Source of the DNA: Chloranthus sessilifolius
Taxonomy: Eukaryota > Streptophyta > Magnoliopsida > Chloranthales > Chloranthaceae
Direction of reading: 5' to 3'
DNA length: 64,000 nt
Assembly (NCBI GenBank): GCA_021018995.1
Contig: CM037596.1
Location: 68,923,367 to 68,987,366, forward strand
How positions within the stretch are numbered: the first letter of the stretch is position 1; every line of letters starts with the position of its first letter. Below the pieces are notes generated by a model. The model did no database searches, was not told the origin of the DNA, and worked only from the letters and a program-made list of their open reading frames with translations. The translations under genes and the position numbers were made by a program. Below are positions 44,581-56,851 of the stretch, piece by piece.

Positions 44581-46747
44581 TGTGTTAAGTGGTGAAAAAT
44601 GCCACTTTGCACCCTTTAACCTGACCTTTCATGGACTTGCAAGCACACTAATAAGCCTCTGTTGAGTGCATTTTGTAGATAGCAGGGAAGTCTGGTAATA
44701 ATGCAGCAAACCACTTAAGAATGCCCATAAAGAAGTCATCTCTCAGCACCATGCATACCCAGCAATAGATCAAGGAGAAAGAAGTGAAGATAGGTCCAAA
44801 ACACCTATCGAGAGGATGTCTGAAGACTTCGATAGGAGATGAGGAGTAAAAGGAAAGAATTCGTGCAGTTGGAGAAGGGTTCGATAAGATCCGAAGGCAG
44901 AAGAAGGATGAAGTCACATGAATTGAGGAGTTTGATAGGATTTCAGAACCTATTGAGCAAAGAAAGGAAAGAAGAAACTATCCTGTCGAAAACTTGCCTG
45001 AAGTGTCAAAGGAACCTATCAAACAGATCTGAGAACCTAGCGAAAGGACTAAAATGCTTGATTCCAACCTGTCGAAGGCTCCCTGAACCTATCGAAATGA
45101 AGATGTTGAAATTTAACCTATCGAAGGATGCTTAAGCCTTTCGATAGGAATGGGAGCCAACCTATCAGGATGACGGCACACAGAGTTGAACCTGTCGAAG
45201 AGGACCACTGGACCTATCAAACTACTCAGCCAACCTATTGAATACTCCAGATATTGGGCTGAGGACCCTGAAGCTTCAAAGAGAGAACTCATCCTATCGG
45301 TACCTATCGAAGAGACTAGGGAACCTATCGAAAGGAACTACAAGCTTACTTTGAACCTGTCGGGAGCTTCTCCAACCTGTCGAAGTCGTGTGCTGAACTT
45401 CTCAAAAACTATGTTATGCACACGCTGAGACTTGGTGACCTGTCGCATGCAAACCGAGGCACTCTAGTGACTGGCACGATGTTCTAGAAGATGCCCTAGA
45501 AAGCCCTAACCAACCCACGTGCGTTAACAGAACTCTTACAAACTCTGACAACCTTCTAGAAGGGATTGTTGGCAGAAAAAATAGAGGAAAAAGCTATATA
45601 TTGAGATCCCCAATTGCCATTGGGGAGGATCGAAATTCTGAGCAATTTTTCAGAGATCAGAGCTTGCAGCGAGATTCTATTTCCCCCCTTTAGCCCAACT
45701 ACGGTTGGCTAAATCCCTAGGAGTAGCAAGGAGTGAGTTAGATCTGTAATTGGGTAAGGTTAAGAGTGTTGCTGGGGTTAATTACTGCACAGACTACAGA
45801 TCTGAGAGCATTCTATTGTAAGAGTGACCTTGTTTGCAATGTAAATATTGTTTTCAATGTTTTAATTAGATCTAAAGCTCTTTTGATGCCTTTTGGTGCT
45901 CGATCGGATTTGTGTAGAGGAGTTGCTTGATCAGCTCACCCACTTAACTGGTAGACCTCTTGGATGTCATCTGAATTCCCTGGATCTGATATCCCTGTAA
46001 TTTCCTGCGTCTGTGACCTGAAAATTGCAGCATCTGTAGTGGTTTTAATTGTTCTAATTGAGGCTCTGGCTTTGTAAGAGATCTCTAGGATGGTTTGTGA
46101 CCATTAAAGTGGACAGATCATAACCTTAAGGTGAATCTGAGCTCAGGCCTTAATTGGATTTATCTGCTGCAATCCATGGATTCGATAAAGCCTATAGGAT
46201 GGTCTGTGACCATTAAAGTGGACAGATCATAGCCTTAAGGCTAGGTGGATCTTGTGATTTAAAGTGGAATTTATACCCTGCAGCTGTGCTTGCGGACAGT
46301 GCCTGTGGCCAGCTGAGGGACTTGTGTGCTTTTGAACCCTTGCAATATGCTTAGCTCAACCTGATTACAGTGAAGACAATCTCCAAGCTGTTCTTCTCCA
46401 TTTTCTGAGTTTTTAAACCATTCCATCTGCAAGATCTGAGGCTCCAGATTCGATCCAAAACAATCTGTATTTTATTTGTAGTTTAGTTTAAGTGACAACT
46501 CATTTCAAAACTCTCCCCTGTCTTTTAACTAAAGTAGAGATAGCTAGGGTGTCAGATCTCTCACAGATCTAGAGATTTATCCTATTTCTAACCAGTCTCC
46601 CTGTGGACATTCCCTTACTTATCATTCTTTTAAAGCTTGCTACAAAGGACCCTGTATCTTGCAGGTCTAGGATATCTCAGATGTGCTGAATCCATTTATG
46701 TTTTCTCCTGATTTTTACATCATAAATCAGCACACTGGAATTCAACA
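44581..46747 (+). repeat. 3' LTR of Athila element
   Basis: Second copy of the LTR at 31866-34023, with scattered substitutions and a 16-bp insertion near 45670. It carries the same motif array (about 44796-45375) and a TATATA at 45595-45602. Confidence 0.92.
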
Positions 46748-47249
46748 ACAATCAGCAACACTATTGTGCTTCTCTCTCCTGTATGAAATATTGGATTCTC
46801 CTCACATCCAGGGTCTTGATCCAGAGCTACACCTGTGATGTATAATTGGGGTGAGCTAACAGAGTAAGCTCAGTAGGAGAAATATTAATATCAATATCAC
46901 ATCTCAACATATCAATTCAGATATTCATGACAGAATTTTAAAAGACAATTTACTATCAAAACAAAGTTTGCATACATCCTTAAATCGAAATAAAACTCAT
47001 CAATTCAGAGTTTCATATAAGTTTCAATGATTCGTTCTCAGTTCACAAGTTCACATTTTAATTCAGATTCAAAATTTCTATTCGAATTCAGAGACTTATA
47101 GTGTTCAGATTTCCAGTTCATATCTTACAGTGTTCAAATTTCTATTTCACATCTTACAATGTTCTGAATTTCAATTCATAACTCACAGTGCTCTAAATTT
47201 CCAGTTGCAGTGGTCCAGTCAGTATCTAGTCAGTGTCTAGTCTGTATCC

Positions 47250-47640
47250 AGTTAGTGTGTACGGATAACTCATCGTATCGATCCAATATGCAGTATGCAG
47301 TGTGTATGGATAACCCGCCGTACCGATCCAATATGCAGTATGCAGTGCGTATGGATAACCCACCGTACCGATCCAATATGCAGTATGTACGAAAAACCTG
47401 TCGTACCGGTCCAGTTGCAGTATGCAGTGTGTACGGATAACCCATCGTACTGGTCTAGTATGTAGTATGTAGTATACAGTATGCAGTGTGTACGGATAAC
47501 CCATCATACCGATTCAGTATGCAGTATGCAGTGTGTACGGATAACCCGTCGTACCGGTCCAGTTAATGTATGCAGTATGCAGTGTGTATTGGTAACCCAT
47601 CGTACTGGTCCAGTATGTAGTATGTAGTCGTGTAGTCAGT
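47250..47640 (-). repeat. Minisatellite of about 44 bp, eight units
   Basis: GGATAAC(C) recurs at 47263, 47309, 47353, (47390), 47435, 47494, 47539 and 47591, each with CATCGTACCGGTCCAG-like and GTATGCAGTATGCAGTG-like parts. Unit length varies between 44 and 59 bp because the GTATGCA/GTATGTA sub-repeat expands. It lies within the minus-strand LTR. Confidence 0.9.
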
Positions 47641-48819
47641 GTCCAGTCAGTGTATATGGATTCTAAATCACAGTTCATGTTCAAAATTCATATCAGGTTC
47701 AAAGTTCATGGATTTTAAGTTCACATAAGATTCAATGTTCATATCAGTTCAAATCAGATTCTATTATATTCAATGTTCATATCTTTCGATTCACAGTCCA
47801 TATTCGGAATTCATATTCACATCCAGAAACATAGTTCAAATTTGATGCTCAAACTAATAATTTCGAGGTAATTCCATCTCATTCTAAGACTCAGAGTTTC
47901 ATATTCCATATCAAAACTTCAGATGCAACCAATAATTCCAAAAACTTCAATTATATCTCAAAGATTTCCTCACATTAGTCAAATTAGATTCAAATTCATA
48001 TTCTAAGTTCAAAAAACTCGATACCTTTCAAAGAATCCAAGTTCTAATTTCAAAGAGTTCCACTACTAATTCAAGGGTGGTCAAATTCATCACATTTCAT
48101 TAATCACATCATATCCACATTTTTTATTGATGTGCACTCCTTACAAGGATTTCATAGTTCGGATTCCGTGTGGATTCTAAGTCGAAGATCATTTTCAAAG
48201 TTCACGAGGTTTGATATTTCAAAGAGTTCATATGCGTGTCGATGATTCAAGCTTTCAATAATCAAACACAACCAGACTTACAATTTCTAAAATTCAAATC
48301 ATAATTGTTGCCCTAGATGGATTCAATAGTTCAAAGAATTCAAAGACGAGTCAAAACTTCAAAGCTTAACTCATTATATTTACAAATCAAATTAAAAATG
48401 AAATTGAATAAGAATTTCCCTTACATGTCCATATTCTTTACATTCAAATTCAAAGATTCGGATTTCAATTCAGAGTTCTCGATAATTCAAGAGATGCCAA
48501 AGCAAACAATTCCTAAATCAATTTCATGAGTCAAAAATCCCTAAAACTTTCAATTGTTCAAATACAGACAGATTCACAAATTCTAAATCATTCAATCATA
48601 TTATAGTATCTATGAATCAAAGCCAAAAATACAAATGGGCATTGAGTTTCCCATACCTTAAGTTCGAGACACGCGAAAAGATGCTAATTCCCTTCACATG
48701 TGTTTCCAGCTACCAACCTACATCACATTGTCCAAAAGTCAATAACGAACACTTAAGAGATTATACAGGTCGAATATTCGAAAGATTTTCTAAAGAAAAT
48801 CCCAAATGGACAAAACTGG

Positions 48820-49105
48820 CTCAGTTGCGCGCGTGAGTTCCAGGGTCACGCGAGTGACTGCACCTGGCATACCTCAGTCGCACGGGCTCGGTGAGTAATT
48901 GTGTTCACTTAATTCTTCTCAGAACAGCCTGAGATAGTCGCGCACACGAGTCCCAAAGTCGCACGAGCGAGTTTCTTGGCACATTCTCAGTCGCGCGGGC
49001 CACGTTCTCTACTGATTTTCAGGCTATTCTGAAGCCTATCTCGCAGGAGCAACTCCAACTCACACAAGCGAGTCTCCAAGTCGCGCGAGCGATTTTCTGG
49101 ATTTC
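48820..49105 (-). repeat. Array of GTCGCGCGAGCGA-like words
   Basis: Words such as TCACGCGAGTGA, TCGCACGAGCGA, TCACACAAGCGA and TCGCGCGAGCGA recur about every 25-40 bases. Many are near-palindromes. They occupy the same relative place as TCGCTCGAGCGA in the LTR at 6300-6550. Confidence 0.8.
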
Positions 49106-49453
49106 AATGATTCTTCTCGAAATCATACTCTCTTTTTTTTTTCCTTTAAAAACCCATATTAATTAACTAACATTTAGGCAATAATGCTTGATTTAAACTA
49201 TAATTAATCCACAATAAATAAAAGATCTCACCTTATTAACTACTCACGAATTCACTATCGAATGAATGCATCAATCAGTGCTTTCTCCACACGAATCTAA
49301 AGGGTTTGAGACCCACCTTCTTATGTTCGTATCAAGCACAGACACGATCAAAATAATCTTCCAAACACACTCTACTTAAGAATCCTTGTGCGAAGGTGAT
49401 CACACGACGGGGCTCTCTACAAAGAAGGCCCTCTCACACTCCTTGATTGTAAC

Positions 49454-50315
49454 TGTAATGTCTCAAAAAATTTTGACCTTTGAATAGTTCATCTCGATGG
49501 GCGTGCCCGATTGGTCAAACAACTGACAGGATAATATATTAAAATATTTATTATGAGTTAAGATGTGATTAAGTTTGAGTGAAAAAGGAAGGCTTAGAAT
49601 GTGTAAGAACCATTAGATGACGTGTGATACACTGAGGTTCGGTGTATTGGCTTAACACACAAACATGTGCTTTTAAGTATGTAAGTTAAAAGATAAGAGA
49701 ATTACTTCTCTTGTCTTGGTTGTTGAGGAGTAAATGAGAAGAGAGAGAAGGAGAAGAGCTTTGAATTCATGAGTGTGCTTGCAAGACCTGGACCGTGAGA
49801 AAAATTAAGGATACGGGATCGATATGAATCCCCAAATTTAAAGCCTTGAAGATCTAGCTTGAGCTTGAGCCGGGAATCAATCCAGCCTAAGGTAATAAGA
49901 ATTATGATTTAGTGTGATATGTATGTGTGTTGTTTTAATTAGCATATGAATGAGAAAATTTGAAGAATAGGAAATCAGAAGTAAAGAAATGAGTTTGAGA
50001 AGTTAGAAACCGTGATTGAGTGGAATCTGGCAAAATCGATCGATCGAAATAAGTGATTGATCGATCGATTTTGACAAGAGTGAAAGTGTGAAGGTTTATG
50101 GAGAAACCGATCGATCGATTTGAGAAAAACAGTGAGTGTGTTTATGTGTTTATGAAGAAACTGACTGATCGAAATATAATTTTGATCGATCAATTTAGAA
50201 TTCGACCTATCGATTTAGAAATCGATCGAATGAATTGTGGTACCAGAAGTGGATGGTTTCTGAAGGAATCGACCGATCGAAATAGAATTCAAACCGATCG
50301 ATCGATTTGGGCAGA
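49454..50315 (+). repeat. Plus-strand Tekay-type LTR, 5' part only
   Basis: Starts TGTAATGTCTCAAAAAATTTTGACC, the typical start of a Tekay/chromovirus LTR, and runs 862 bp until the next Athila element interrupts it at 50316. Its last 290 bases hold an array of CGATCGATCGA-like words (50034-50308). The remainder should lie right of the window. Confidence 0.6.
50031..50310 (+). repeat. Array of TCGATCGATCGA-like palindromes
   Basis: At least ten occurrences of (A)TCGATCGATCG or near variants (for example AATCGATCGATCGAAAT at 50034, ACCGATCGATCGATTTG at 50106 and 50294), spaced 15-50 bases apart, mostly paired either side of short spacers. Confidence 0.85.
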
Positions 50316-52982
50316 TATTAAGCACTGAATATCGCTACTTTTCATCCCTTAAACCTGGCTTTTGCTAGGACTTAGAGCATTTAATAATTGTTTTTAAATA
50401 TGTTTTGTAGCTAACAATAAACTACAGTTATGATGCAGAAATTCAAGTAATAAATGCCAATAAGAGGAGATTACAATCATTCATGAGCTGAGAGAAGTGA
50501 AGCCTAGTGCATGAAGAAGAGTTGATATTGTTAGAGTAAAAAGCAGAGCAAAAAGCTTTCAAGACAATACCTTCAGCAGTTTCAGCAGCTACAAATTCGA
50601 GCAAATGGAAGCTTCAAAACTGCACACTACATACAGTAGCCCAATCTTCAGCTGCGTGCACACATCTAATGTGCACACTAGGGTAGTTCATTAGAGCATG
50701 ATAAGCTTCAGTTGTGTGCACACACCCTAGCTGCACATTAAAGAAGAAACAACTTCAGTAAGTGCACACTAAAGCAGCCATGTGGTTCACCATTTTCAGA
50801 AGCTACACACATGAACACTTCAGTAGCCTCAGCTGTGTGCAACTCGAGCAAAATAGAGTGCTGAAGAGAACTTGTCAAGAGGTTCATACTGAAAGACAAC
50901 CCTACGAGATGTTTAAATGTGTTGAAATGAACCTGTCGAATGGTGAAGCCTGCTGAAAGTGAACCTGTCGAATGGTTCTCTGCATAGATTAAACCTGTTG
51001 AACTATATAAAATGCAGCTGGAAAAGAACATGTCAAGAGGTTCATGCTGAAGAAAACAACTCCGTGAATGGATGCTTGAACCTGTCGAGTGGTGCTTCAC
51101 TTAAAGTCCAACTTGTCAAATTGTTCTAGCCAACTGCTCGAGCAGTACTCCTCCAAGCATTCAACCTATCGAATGGTGCTGAAGACCATGCAACCAACCT
51201 ATCGAACAAAACAGTGCTGAAGCTGCTATTTTGAAGACCTGCTTCAGTACCTGTCGAATAGTGCACTCCTCCAACTCCTACCTATCGAATGGATGGCTGA
51301 AGCTCACTTCATCTTCTCAAAGTGAATCAGAACTTCTTCAAAGTGCTCCAGCTCAGGTTCCATTGGGTTTTAACTGATTTAAGATATTATTAATGGACAT
51401 TTGAGGGGCAGCTTTGAGATTTTCAATAAGGCACATGGGACAGCAGTCCACATGTGAATTAGTTCATAACTATATGGAATATTCCTGGGCTGTAATGAAG
51501 CTACCTCAGCTGAGCATAACCGAATGGAGTATTCTTTCTTCTGATTGGCTCAAACACTAATCACATGGATTAGAATAGGTTGCATCAATTCCTCTTCTCT
51601 GATTGGTCAGAAATAAAGCACATGGATCAATGCTTATGTATAAATACCAAACTGATTTTTGTGGTTTGGCAGCAACGAAGCAAGGAATAATTTGAGTTTT
51701 CCTTGACTCATTTAGGTTTAATTTTAGGTTTCTTTTCTCCCCTTTCCCCCCCTCTTTTCTCTCCCTAATCCAGTCTGTTGGATTAGTTCTTGGTAGCAGC
51801 TGAGATTATTTAGATCTGTTAATTACATTGTGAAGAATTCAAAATTTTCAGAGACTGTTGCCTTGAGGGCAATCATTGTAAGTTTTGTTCATGCAATAAA
51901 ATGCTGAGTTTATAGCTTCATCAGATCTGTAATTTTCTAAGTTTTTGCTTTGGATGTCTATGGATCTGATGCACCTATGGATGCCTATGCTTGTAGCTTT
52001 GCATCTATAGTGGCAGCAGTGATCTTCTTGTTATGTCTTTAACTCTTTTACCTGGCACACACCTTTGGGATATGTTGTGACCATTTGAGTGGATAGCCAT
52101 ATACCCATAGGATTGGTCCAAATCTGAGGGTTAGAACAGATTCTTTTTCCAGTCACTTGTGCTTGTAGTCAAGTGATGGATTTCTGTAGATCTGATTCAT
52201 GCTTTGTTTTATAGCTCTCTTTTTAGCATTTTGATTTGGAGTCTAACAGAGATTGCAGACTTGAGAGCTAGGCCATTGCAGCTGTTTGAGGCAATGACCA
52301 GCTGACTTTAATGCCTCAGTTGAGCTGTGATTTTCTTATGATTTTTATTAGAATTTTACAGATTTGTTGCTCCTATGGATACTTGTGCTTGTAGCCTGGC
52401 ATCCATAGTTCCTACAATACTTTTCTTGTTTCAGCTCTAGGCTTGTGATTAGATGAGATCTCTGAGATAATTTGTGACCATTCAAGTGGACAGATTATAC
52501 CCCTAAGATCAATTCAAATCTCTAGTTTAGAATTAAAATTTTCTCCCTTGCACTTGTGCTTGTAGCCAAGTGAAGGCCAGCTGCAGATCCATTGTTCTAA
52601 ATATGATTTACAATTAAAATAATCCACAGCTGCCTACTTCTCACCATTTTATTTTATTTTATCAACCCATTAGCATTTTACTTTTGTTTATAGTTTAGAT
52701 CTAGATTTAGTTATGACACCTGAAAAACCACCTCTCTTTTCCCTGTTTTCATAGAATAGGTTTAGAGATTTCCAGATCTGTAGCAGATCTGGAGGTCTAC
52801 TAGATTTTTAGATCATCACTCCCTATGGGACAAATTCTTACTTACTTTTAAAACTTGCTACAACAGCCCTGTATCTTGCAGGTTGTGTTTTTGTGCTGAA
52901 ATCCATTCCATTTTCATTTCATTTTCTGCTATATTTTCCCACCATTTTTATAATAAAAATCTACAAGCACAAAATAAAATAA
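50316..52982 (+). repeat. 5' LTR of gag-only Athila element
   Basis: About 2.67 kb, beginning TATTAAGCACTGAA (TGTTAAG in relatives; G to A change) and ending just before the primer-binding site. TATA box TATAAATA at 51639-51646. Upstream array of CCTGTCGAA/CCTATCGAA words (about 50930-51290). Exact ends are uncertain by a few bases. Confidence 0.75.
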
Positions 52983-52987
52983 GTTTT

Positions 52988-53005
52988 TGGCACTGTTGTC
53001 GAGGA
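52988..53005 (+). promoter_or_regulatory. Primer-binding site (mutated tRNA-Asp type)
   Basis: TGGCACTGTTGTCGAGGA, matching the site at 34030 except for CG-to-CA/TG-type changes. Confidence 0.7.
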
Positions 53006-53443
53006 GTTTTGATCTAGTTAGTAGATCTGAGTTTTTCTTTTTGTAGATCTAATTTTTTTCATTAATTTAGAAGTAGATTTGTATATTGGATTTCAATTGT
53101 TTGAATAAATTACTGCTGCAGTATTTGTATATTAAATCTATTTTATTGTTGCAGTATTTTTTGAGTTTTCTTTCTTTCTCTGAGTTTTTTCTCTTCATTA
53201 CCTATAACCTGTTTTGAATAAATTACTGTTGCAGCATTTGAGTTTGTGCAGTTTTGAAGCAGTAGCAGTAAGAGGAGCAAATGGATTGCCGGTGGAGCAT
53301 CTCTGCTTGAGTTTATATTTCCTTCTCCTTTGTTTCCGTTCTCAGTTTTTTGAAATTCTTTAAATCCAACAGTTTTGTCATGTTTGTTTTTAGTCTTGCT
53401 TTAATTTTTTCTGTGTTTACTACAAATATGTTCTGCTGTGTGT

Positions 53444-54857
53444 ATGCTTGGTAGAAGATCCCTCAACCCCGAGCTTGTCCCTTTAGATCTTGAAGTTGAG
53501 AGGCTTCTCAGACCTAGACAGACCACACAAATGCCTGCTACTAATTTTGAGCCATTTGTGATAGGTGAGCAACAAAGAACACTGAAGGAATACTATGCAC
53601 CAGGGGTATATTCATCCCCCTTTTCCATTCAATTCCCTGCAGTTGAAGGAAACTATGAGATCAAATCCTCAACCATCCAAATACTGCCATCATTCCACAG
53701 GCTAAGCAAAGAGGACCCAACAAGCACATAGATGAGTTCCTTGCTTTATGCACAACCTTCAATATTGCTATCTTAGGAGAGGAAGCTACTAAATTAAGGC
53801 TTTTTCCTTTTTCTTTAAAGGATAAAGCTAGAACATGACTCTCTATGCTGCCAACAAATAACATACAATCTTGGAATACTCTCCAATGCCAGTTTTTGAC
53901 AAAATTTTTTCCCATGAGCAAAATCAGCCAGTTGAGGAAGCGCATCATTTCTTTTGCTCAATCCTCAACTGAGGATTTCTATGAGGCATGAGAAAGGATT
54001 AAGGAACTGTTGAGGTAATGCCCACACCATCAAATTCCTCAGTGGCTGCTTGTCCAAAGCTTCTACCAGGGAATTGATCCCAAGAGCAGGGATATGGTGG
54101 ATGCCACATGTGGGGGTACCTATCTCCATAAGACTGCTGACGAGGCTTGGGAGCTTTTTGATGTAATTAGTGAGAACTCCATGCAGCAAGAGTCTCTGTC
54201 CCGCAATGACATTGAGATTCTAGCTAAAATGGTAAAGGAACCCACCTTTAGAGGGAGAATGTATGAGGTCAATGTGTCCAATGACCTAGAAATAAAGGTG
54301 GATAGTTTGAGCATGAAATTTAATAAGTTGATGAGTGTGATGCGACCTAGAATGGTTACACAAATTAAAGAGGCATGTCTGATATGCCAATCACCATCAC
54401 ACTCCTTAGTGGACTGTCCATCAGCTGGACAATATCCTGAATTGGTTATGGAGCATGCCAATGCAGCTCAGTCCTATGGGTAGCAACAACAACCTGCATT
54501 GCCCTACAGACCACAACCACAGTATTATCAGGGATATGCACCTAGACATCCTTTCTCTCAGTCAGTTCCATAGCCGAACCAATTGACTTTTCCCCCACCA
54601 TAGTCTAGAACTCCATCTTTTGAGGAGCATGTTCTGTCCTCATTACAGAACCTCAACTCTTTAGCACAAACTGTGCATTCCCACAGCCAGAGCTTAAAAA
54701 GGATTGAGGACCAGCTTGGTCAACTCTCCAATGCTTTGGCAAAAAGGGAAGAGGGCAGACTTCCAAGTCAACCAATGAATAATCCTAAGGGACTGTACAT
54801 GATGGGTGAATCTTCTTCAACTCCTGAAGAAGTTGGTAGACAACTAAGTTGTTTTTG
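53444..54857 (+). pseudogene. gag of gag-only Athila element
   Basis: Homologous along its length to the gag at 34336-35850: MLGRRSLNPEL start, NYEIKSSTIQILPSFHRLSKEDP, then after a one-base shift near 53725 IDEFLALCTTFNIAILGEEA, SRDMVDATCGGTYLHKT at about 54085, knuckle CLICQSPSHSLVDC at about 54376-54417, and HSHSQSLKRIEDQLGQLS near 54680. Several in-frame stops (CAG to TAG, TGG to TGA) are present. It ends at 54858 where the VITLRSG motif should follow; instead 3' non-coding sequence starts. Not functional. Confidence 0.82.
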
Positions 54858-55374
54858 AACCAAAAAGGGGTGTAAAAGGATCAGACAGTGGGATCCCTTG
54901 CTGCAGTTTCAAATTAAAAACATGCTATTTTTTTGTGTTTGTCTAAATAGTACACAAAACATTGGAGAGTTGACCATTGGAGAGTTGACCAAAAACCAGA
55001 GAATTTGATCTCAAACCTCAGTGACTTGATTCAGCCTGACCCTCACTCTGAGATTTCAGAAGGTAAAAGAGAAAAAGTTGAAGAAGGTGGAGCTTCTTGG
55101 TGGTAGAAGAAGAAAGCACATGTGATGATAACTATGTGTCAGCTATGTAGCTGTGGCATTCCTACCCATAAAAGAATACAAAAAGAGAAACAGAAAAACA
55201 AAATAAAAGAGAAAGAGTAGTCAAAGAAGCACTTCATTGGTAAATTTGAAAAGAAGAGAACAAGCTGGCCACTTTAACTATGAAAATTCAAAAAGAAGAT
55301 GGAGCTGTGCTTAAATGAAGAAGGTGAAGTCATAAATCACCTCCTTACCTTACTGATTTATCAATTTTGAATCC
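54858..55374 (+). other. 3' non-coding region of gag-only Athila element
   Basis: AACAAGCTGGCCACTTTAACTATGAAAATT and GGTGAAGTCATAAATCACCTCC-like text (55259-55345) is shared with 43750-43840 of the full-length Athila copy, which places it near the element's 3' end and shows that pol was deleted. GGAGAGTTGACCATT is tandemly duplicated near 54964-54990. Confidence 0.65.
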
Positions 55375-56831
55375 TGTAGACACCCAAATTTGGCCCAAGG
55401 CCCAATCGAAACACATTTTGAGAGAGGCGCGTCTCCGAGCTTTTGATGGCATGTATGGAACCCTTAGGAACCCTTCCAAGACCTTAGGAGCCATCCCAAA
55501 CCCTTAGGAGTCACCCTCGATTCCTTAAGAACCTTCCCGACCATTAGAACCCATCCCAGACCTAAACCTAGCTTTCCCGAGTAATGAATGAAGAGTGGTA
55601 TACCAGGACTAACTGTGACCTTCTACTATGATCAAATCTCATACCATTAAAAAGTAGAAGTCTTCAGCTTTCCAATGGGTCAAGAATCACCCCAATCGGA
55701 GCTGTGTATAAAAAGATATCACATCCCAAACTCGAAGGGCAGAATGGTAATTTCATCCAACCTCCTAGGCACTGTTCAAGCACTGTTTTATTGTACATAT
55801 GCTTGGCACAACTAATAGTTGCACCAGGCATATGAACAGTAACTGTATATTTTTGCCTCAAAAATTGAGATTGGGGTTTGACTTATTGACCATCTTGACC
55901 TTTGGAGTGTGTTTTACTAGTTCTGTTGCACCCATTTACTACTTATGTACAACTCCTTTAGTGGTTTAAAGCGTCATCCATCATTGGAGCACCTTCTCAC
56001 ATTTTTTAAGGCTCTAAAAAACTCTAGGAAACCTTAGATGACCCATTACCTAATTGCTAATCCTAATTAGCCTCTAAGCACCCTTCTAACCTCTCTTTTT
56101 CCTATAAATAGAGAGGCACCCCTCCCTTATAGATGGCTTGAAAAATTTTACATTAAAGAGATTAAGGAATCTCTTCTTTCTCTCTCCTCTAGTGCACCAT
56201 TCCATACAAATTCCAAAACTTGAAATATCCCTTTAGACCTTAGCATTTCACCCATAAGCTCTAGGTTAGAGGTGTGCTACCCCCTAGCCTTCCCTCTCTA
56301 CCTCTTAGCTAGTAAGCCATAGGAGTTAGAACTTCATTTCTCATCATACAAGCCTTCAAAAGCTCACCGAAGCAAGCCAACGCAAGGCTCCACAGTTGTA
56401 CAACAAGGGCTCGAGAGATCCGGCTCTCCCCTCTATTCCTCTACCTTCTCGGTTATTCCTCCATTCCCCCATTTGTGCCATTACGCAGCCACATGTTCAG
56501 TAAGAACGGAGGGGCACAAATATGATTTTAAGACTCATTTAGACAAGAGAAAGCCTTTTTCATTTCTTTTATATTGTTTTTATTTTGGCTATTAGTAGAG
56601 ACCGCATTAAGCGGGTTGATTGGGTGCCTAACACCTTCCCAATCGATAACCGAAGCCCCTACCCAAGAGCATTTGGCGTAGACCAGATTCAGAGTCATAT
56701 TTGTGGCACTTTGATGCTTATAAAAATGATCTAGGTTTCTCGGGATACCAAAAGCTCTGGGTGGTGACTCTATAATTTTATCAGTAAGCGCATCGTCATG
56801 ACGGGATCGTCTCGATTCCTACGGTTGCACA
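55375..56831 (+). repeat. 5' LTR of Tat/Ogre element
   Basis: 1,457 bp from TGTAGACACCCAAATTTGG to GGTTGCACA. TATA box TATAAATA at 56103-56110 within TTTCCTATAAATAGAGAGG. The 5' boundary is set by the change from Athila 3' region and by the typical TGTAGACACC start. Confidence 0.75.
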
Positions 56832-56833
56832 GA

Positions 56834-56851
56834 GGGCAACTCTGCTGGGGA
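56834..56851 (+). promoter_or_regulatory. Primer-binding site of Tat/Ogre element
   Basis: GGGCAACTCTGCTGGGGA, close to the TGGCGACTCYRCTGGGGA site (tRNA-Arg type) seen in Ogre-like elements. Confidence 0.65.

Larger units (their letters stand above)
31866..46747 (+). mobile_element. Athila-type gypsy retrotransposon, full length but dead
   Basis: A 14.9 kb element with two LTRs of about 2.16 kb, a tRNA-Asp-type primer-binding site, gag, protease, RT, RNase H and integrase of Athila type, a long 3' non-coding region and a polypurine tract. The LTRs differ at roughly 3% of the first 235 bases by eye, so the insertion is moderately old. A 1.9 kb solo LTR sits in pol. It lies in a minus-strand Tekay-type LTR. 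The flanking 5-mers do not match perfectly (GAATC on the left, CAATC or ACAAT on the right). Confidence 0.88.
46748..49453 (-). repeat. Minus-strand Tekay-type LTR, second part
   Basis: Continues the LTR begun at 31503. On the minus strand it reads from a leader-like region (49453 down), through CG-rich palindrome words (49100-48830), into TTCATATTCAGA-like low-complexity sequence and a minisatellite (47640-47250), then CTGAGCTTACTCTGTTAGCTC (near 46850-46870), usual near chromovirus LTR ends. Its U3 start is missing: it is cut at 49454 by another LTR. Combined length is about 3.07 kb. Confidence 0.65.
50316..55374 (+). mobile_element. Athila-type element lacking pol (gag-only derivative), 5' part
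   Basis: 5' LTR, tRNA-Asp-type primer-binding site, gag, and then directly the 3' non-coding region of an Athila element, with no protease, RT or integrase. It is interrupted at 55375 by a Tat/Ogre element; its 3' LTR is not in the window. It lies in the plus-strand Tekay-type LTR at 50315. Confidence 0.75.

Noticed and set aside
44839..45428. ORFs in the 3' LTR of Athila, also seen near 32481
   Set aside because: Both LTRs contain them, they are interrupted differently in each, and they run through the motif array.
47210..47507. ORFs with repeated SNMQYAVCMDNPPYR-like or HTAYCILDRYGG-like units
   Set aside because: Translations of a non-coding minisatellite in an LTR, open in several frames by chance.
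47250..47640. CRISPR-like repeat/spacer pattern
   Set aside because: Units are contiguous and degenerate with no unique spacers, and the genome is a plant nucleus.
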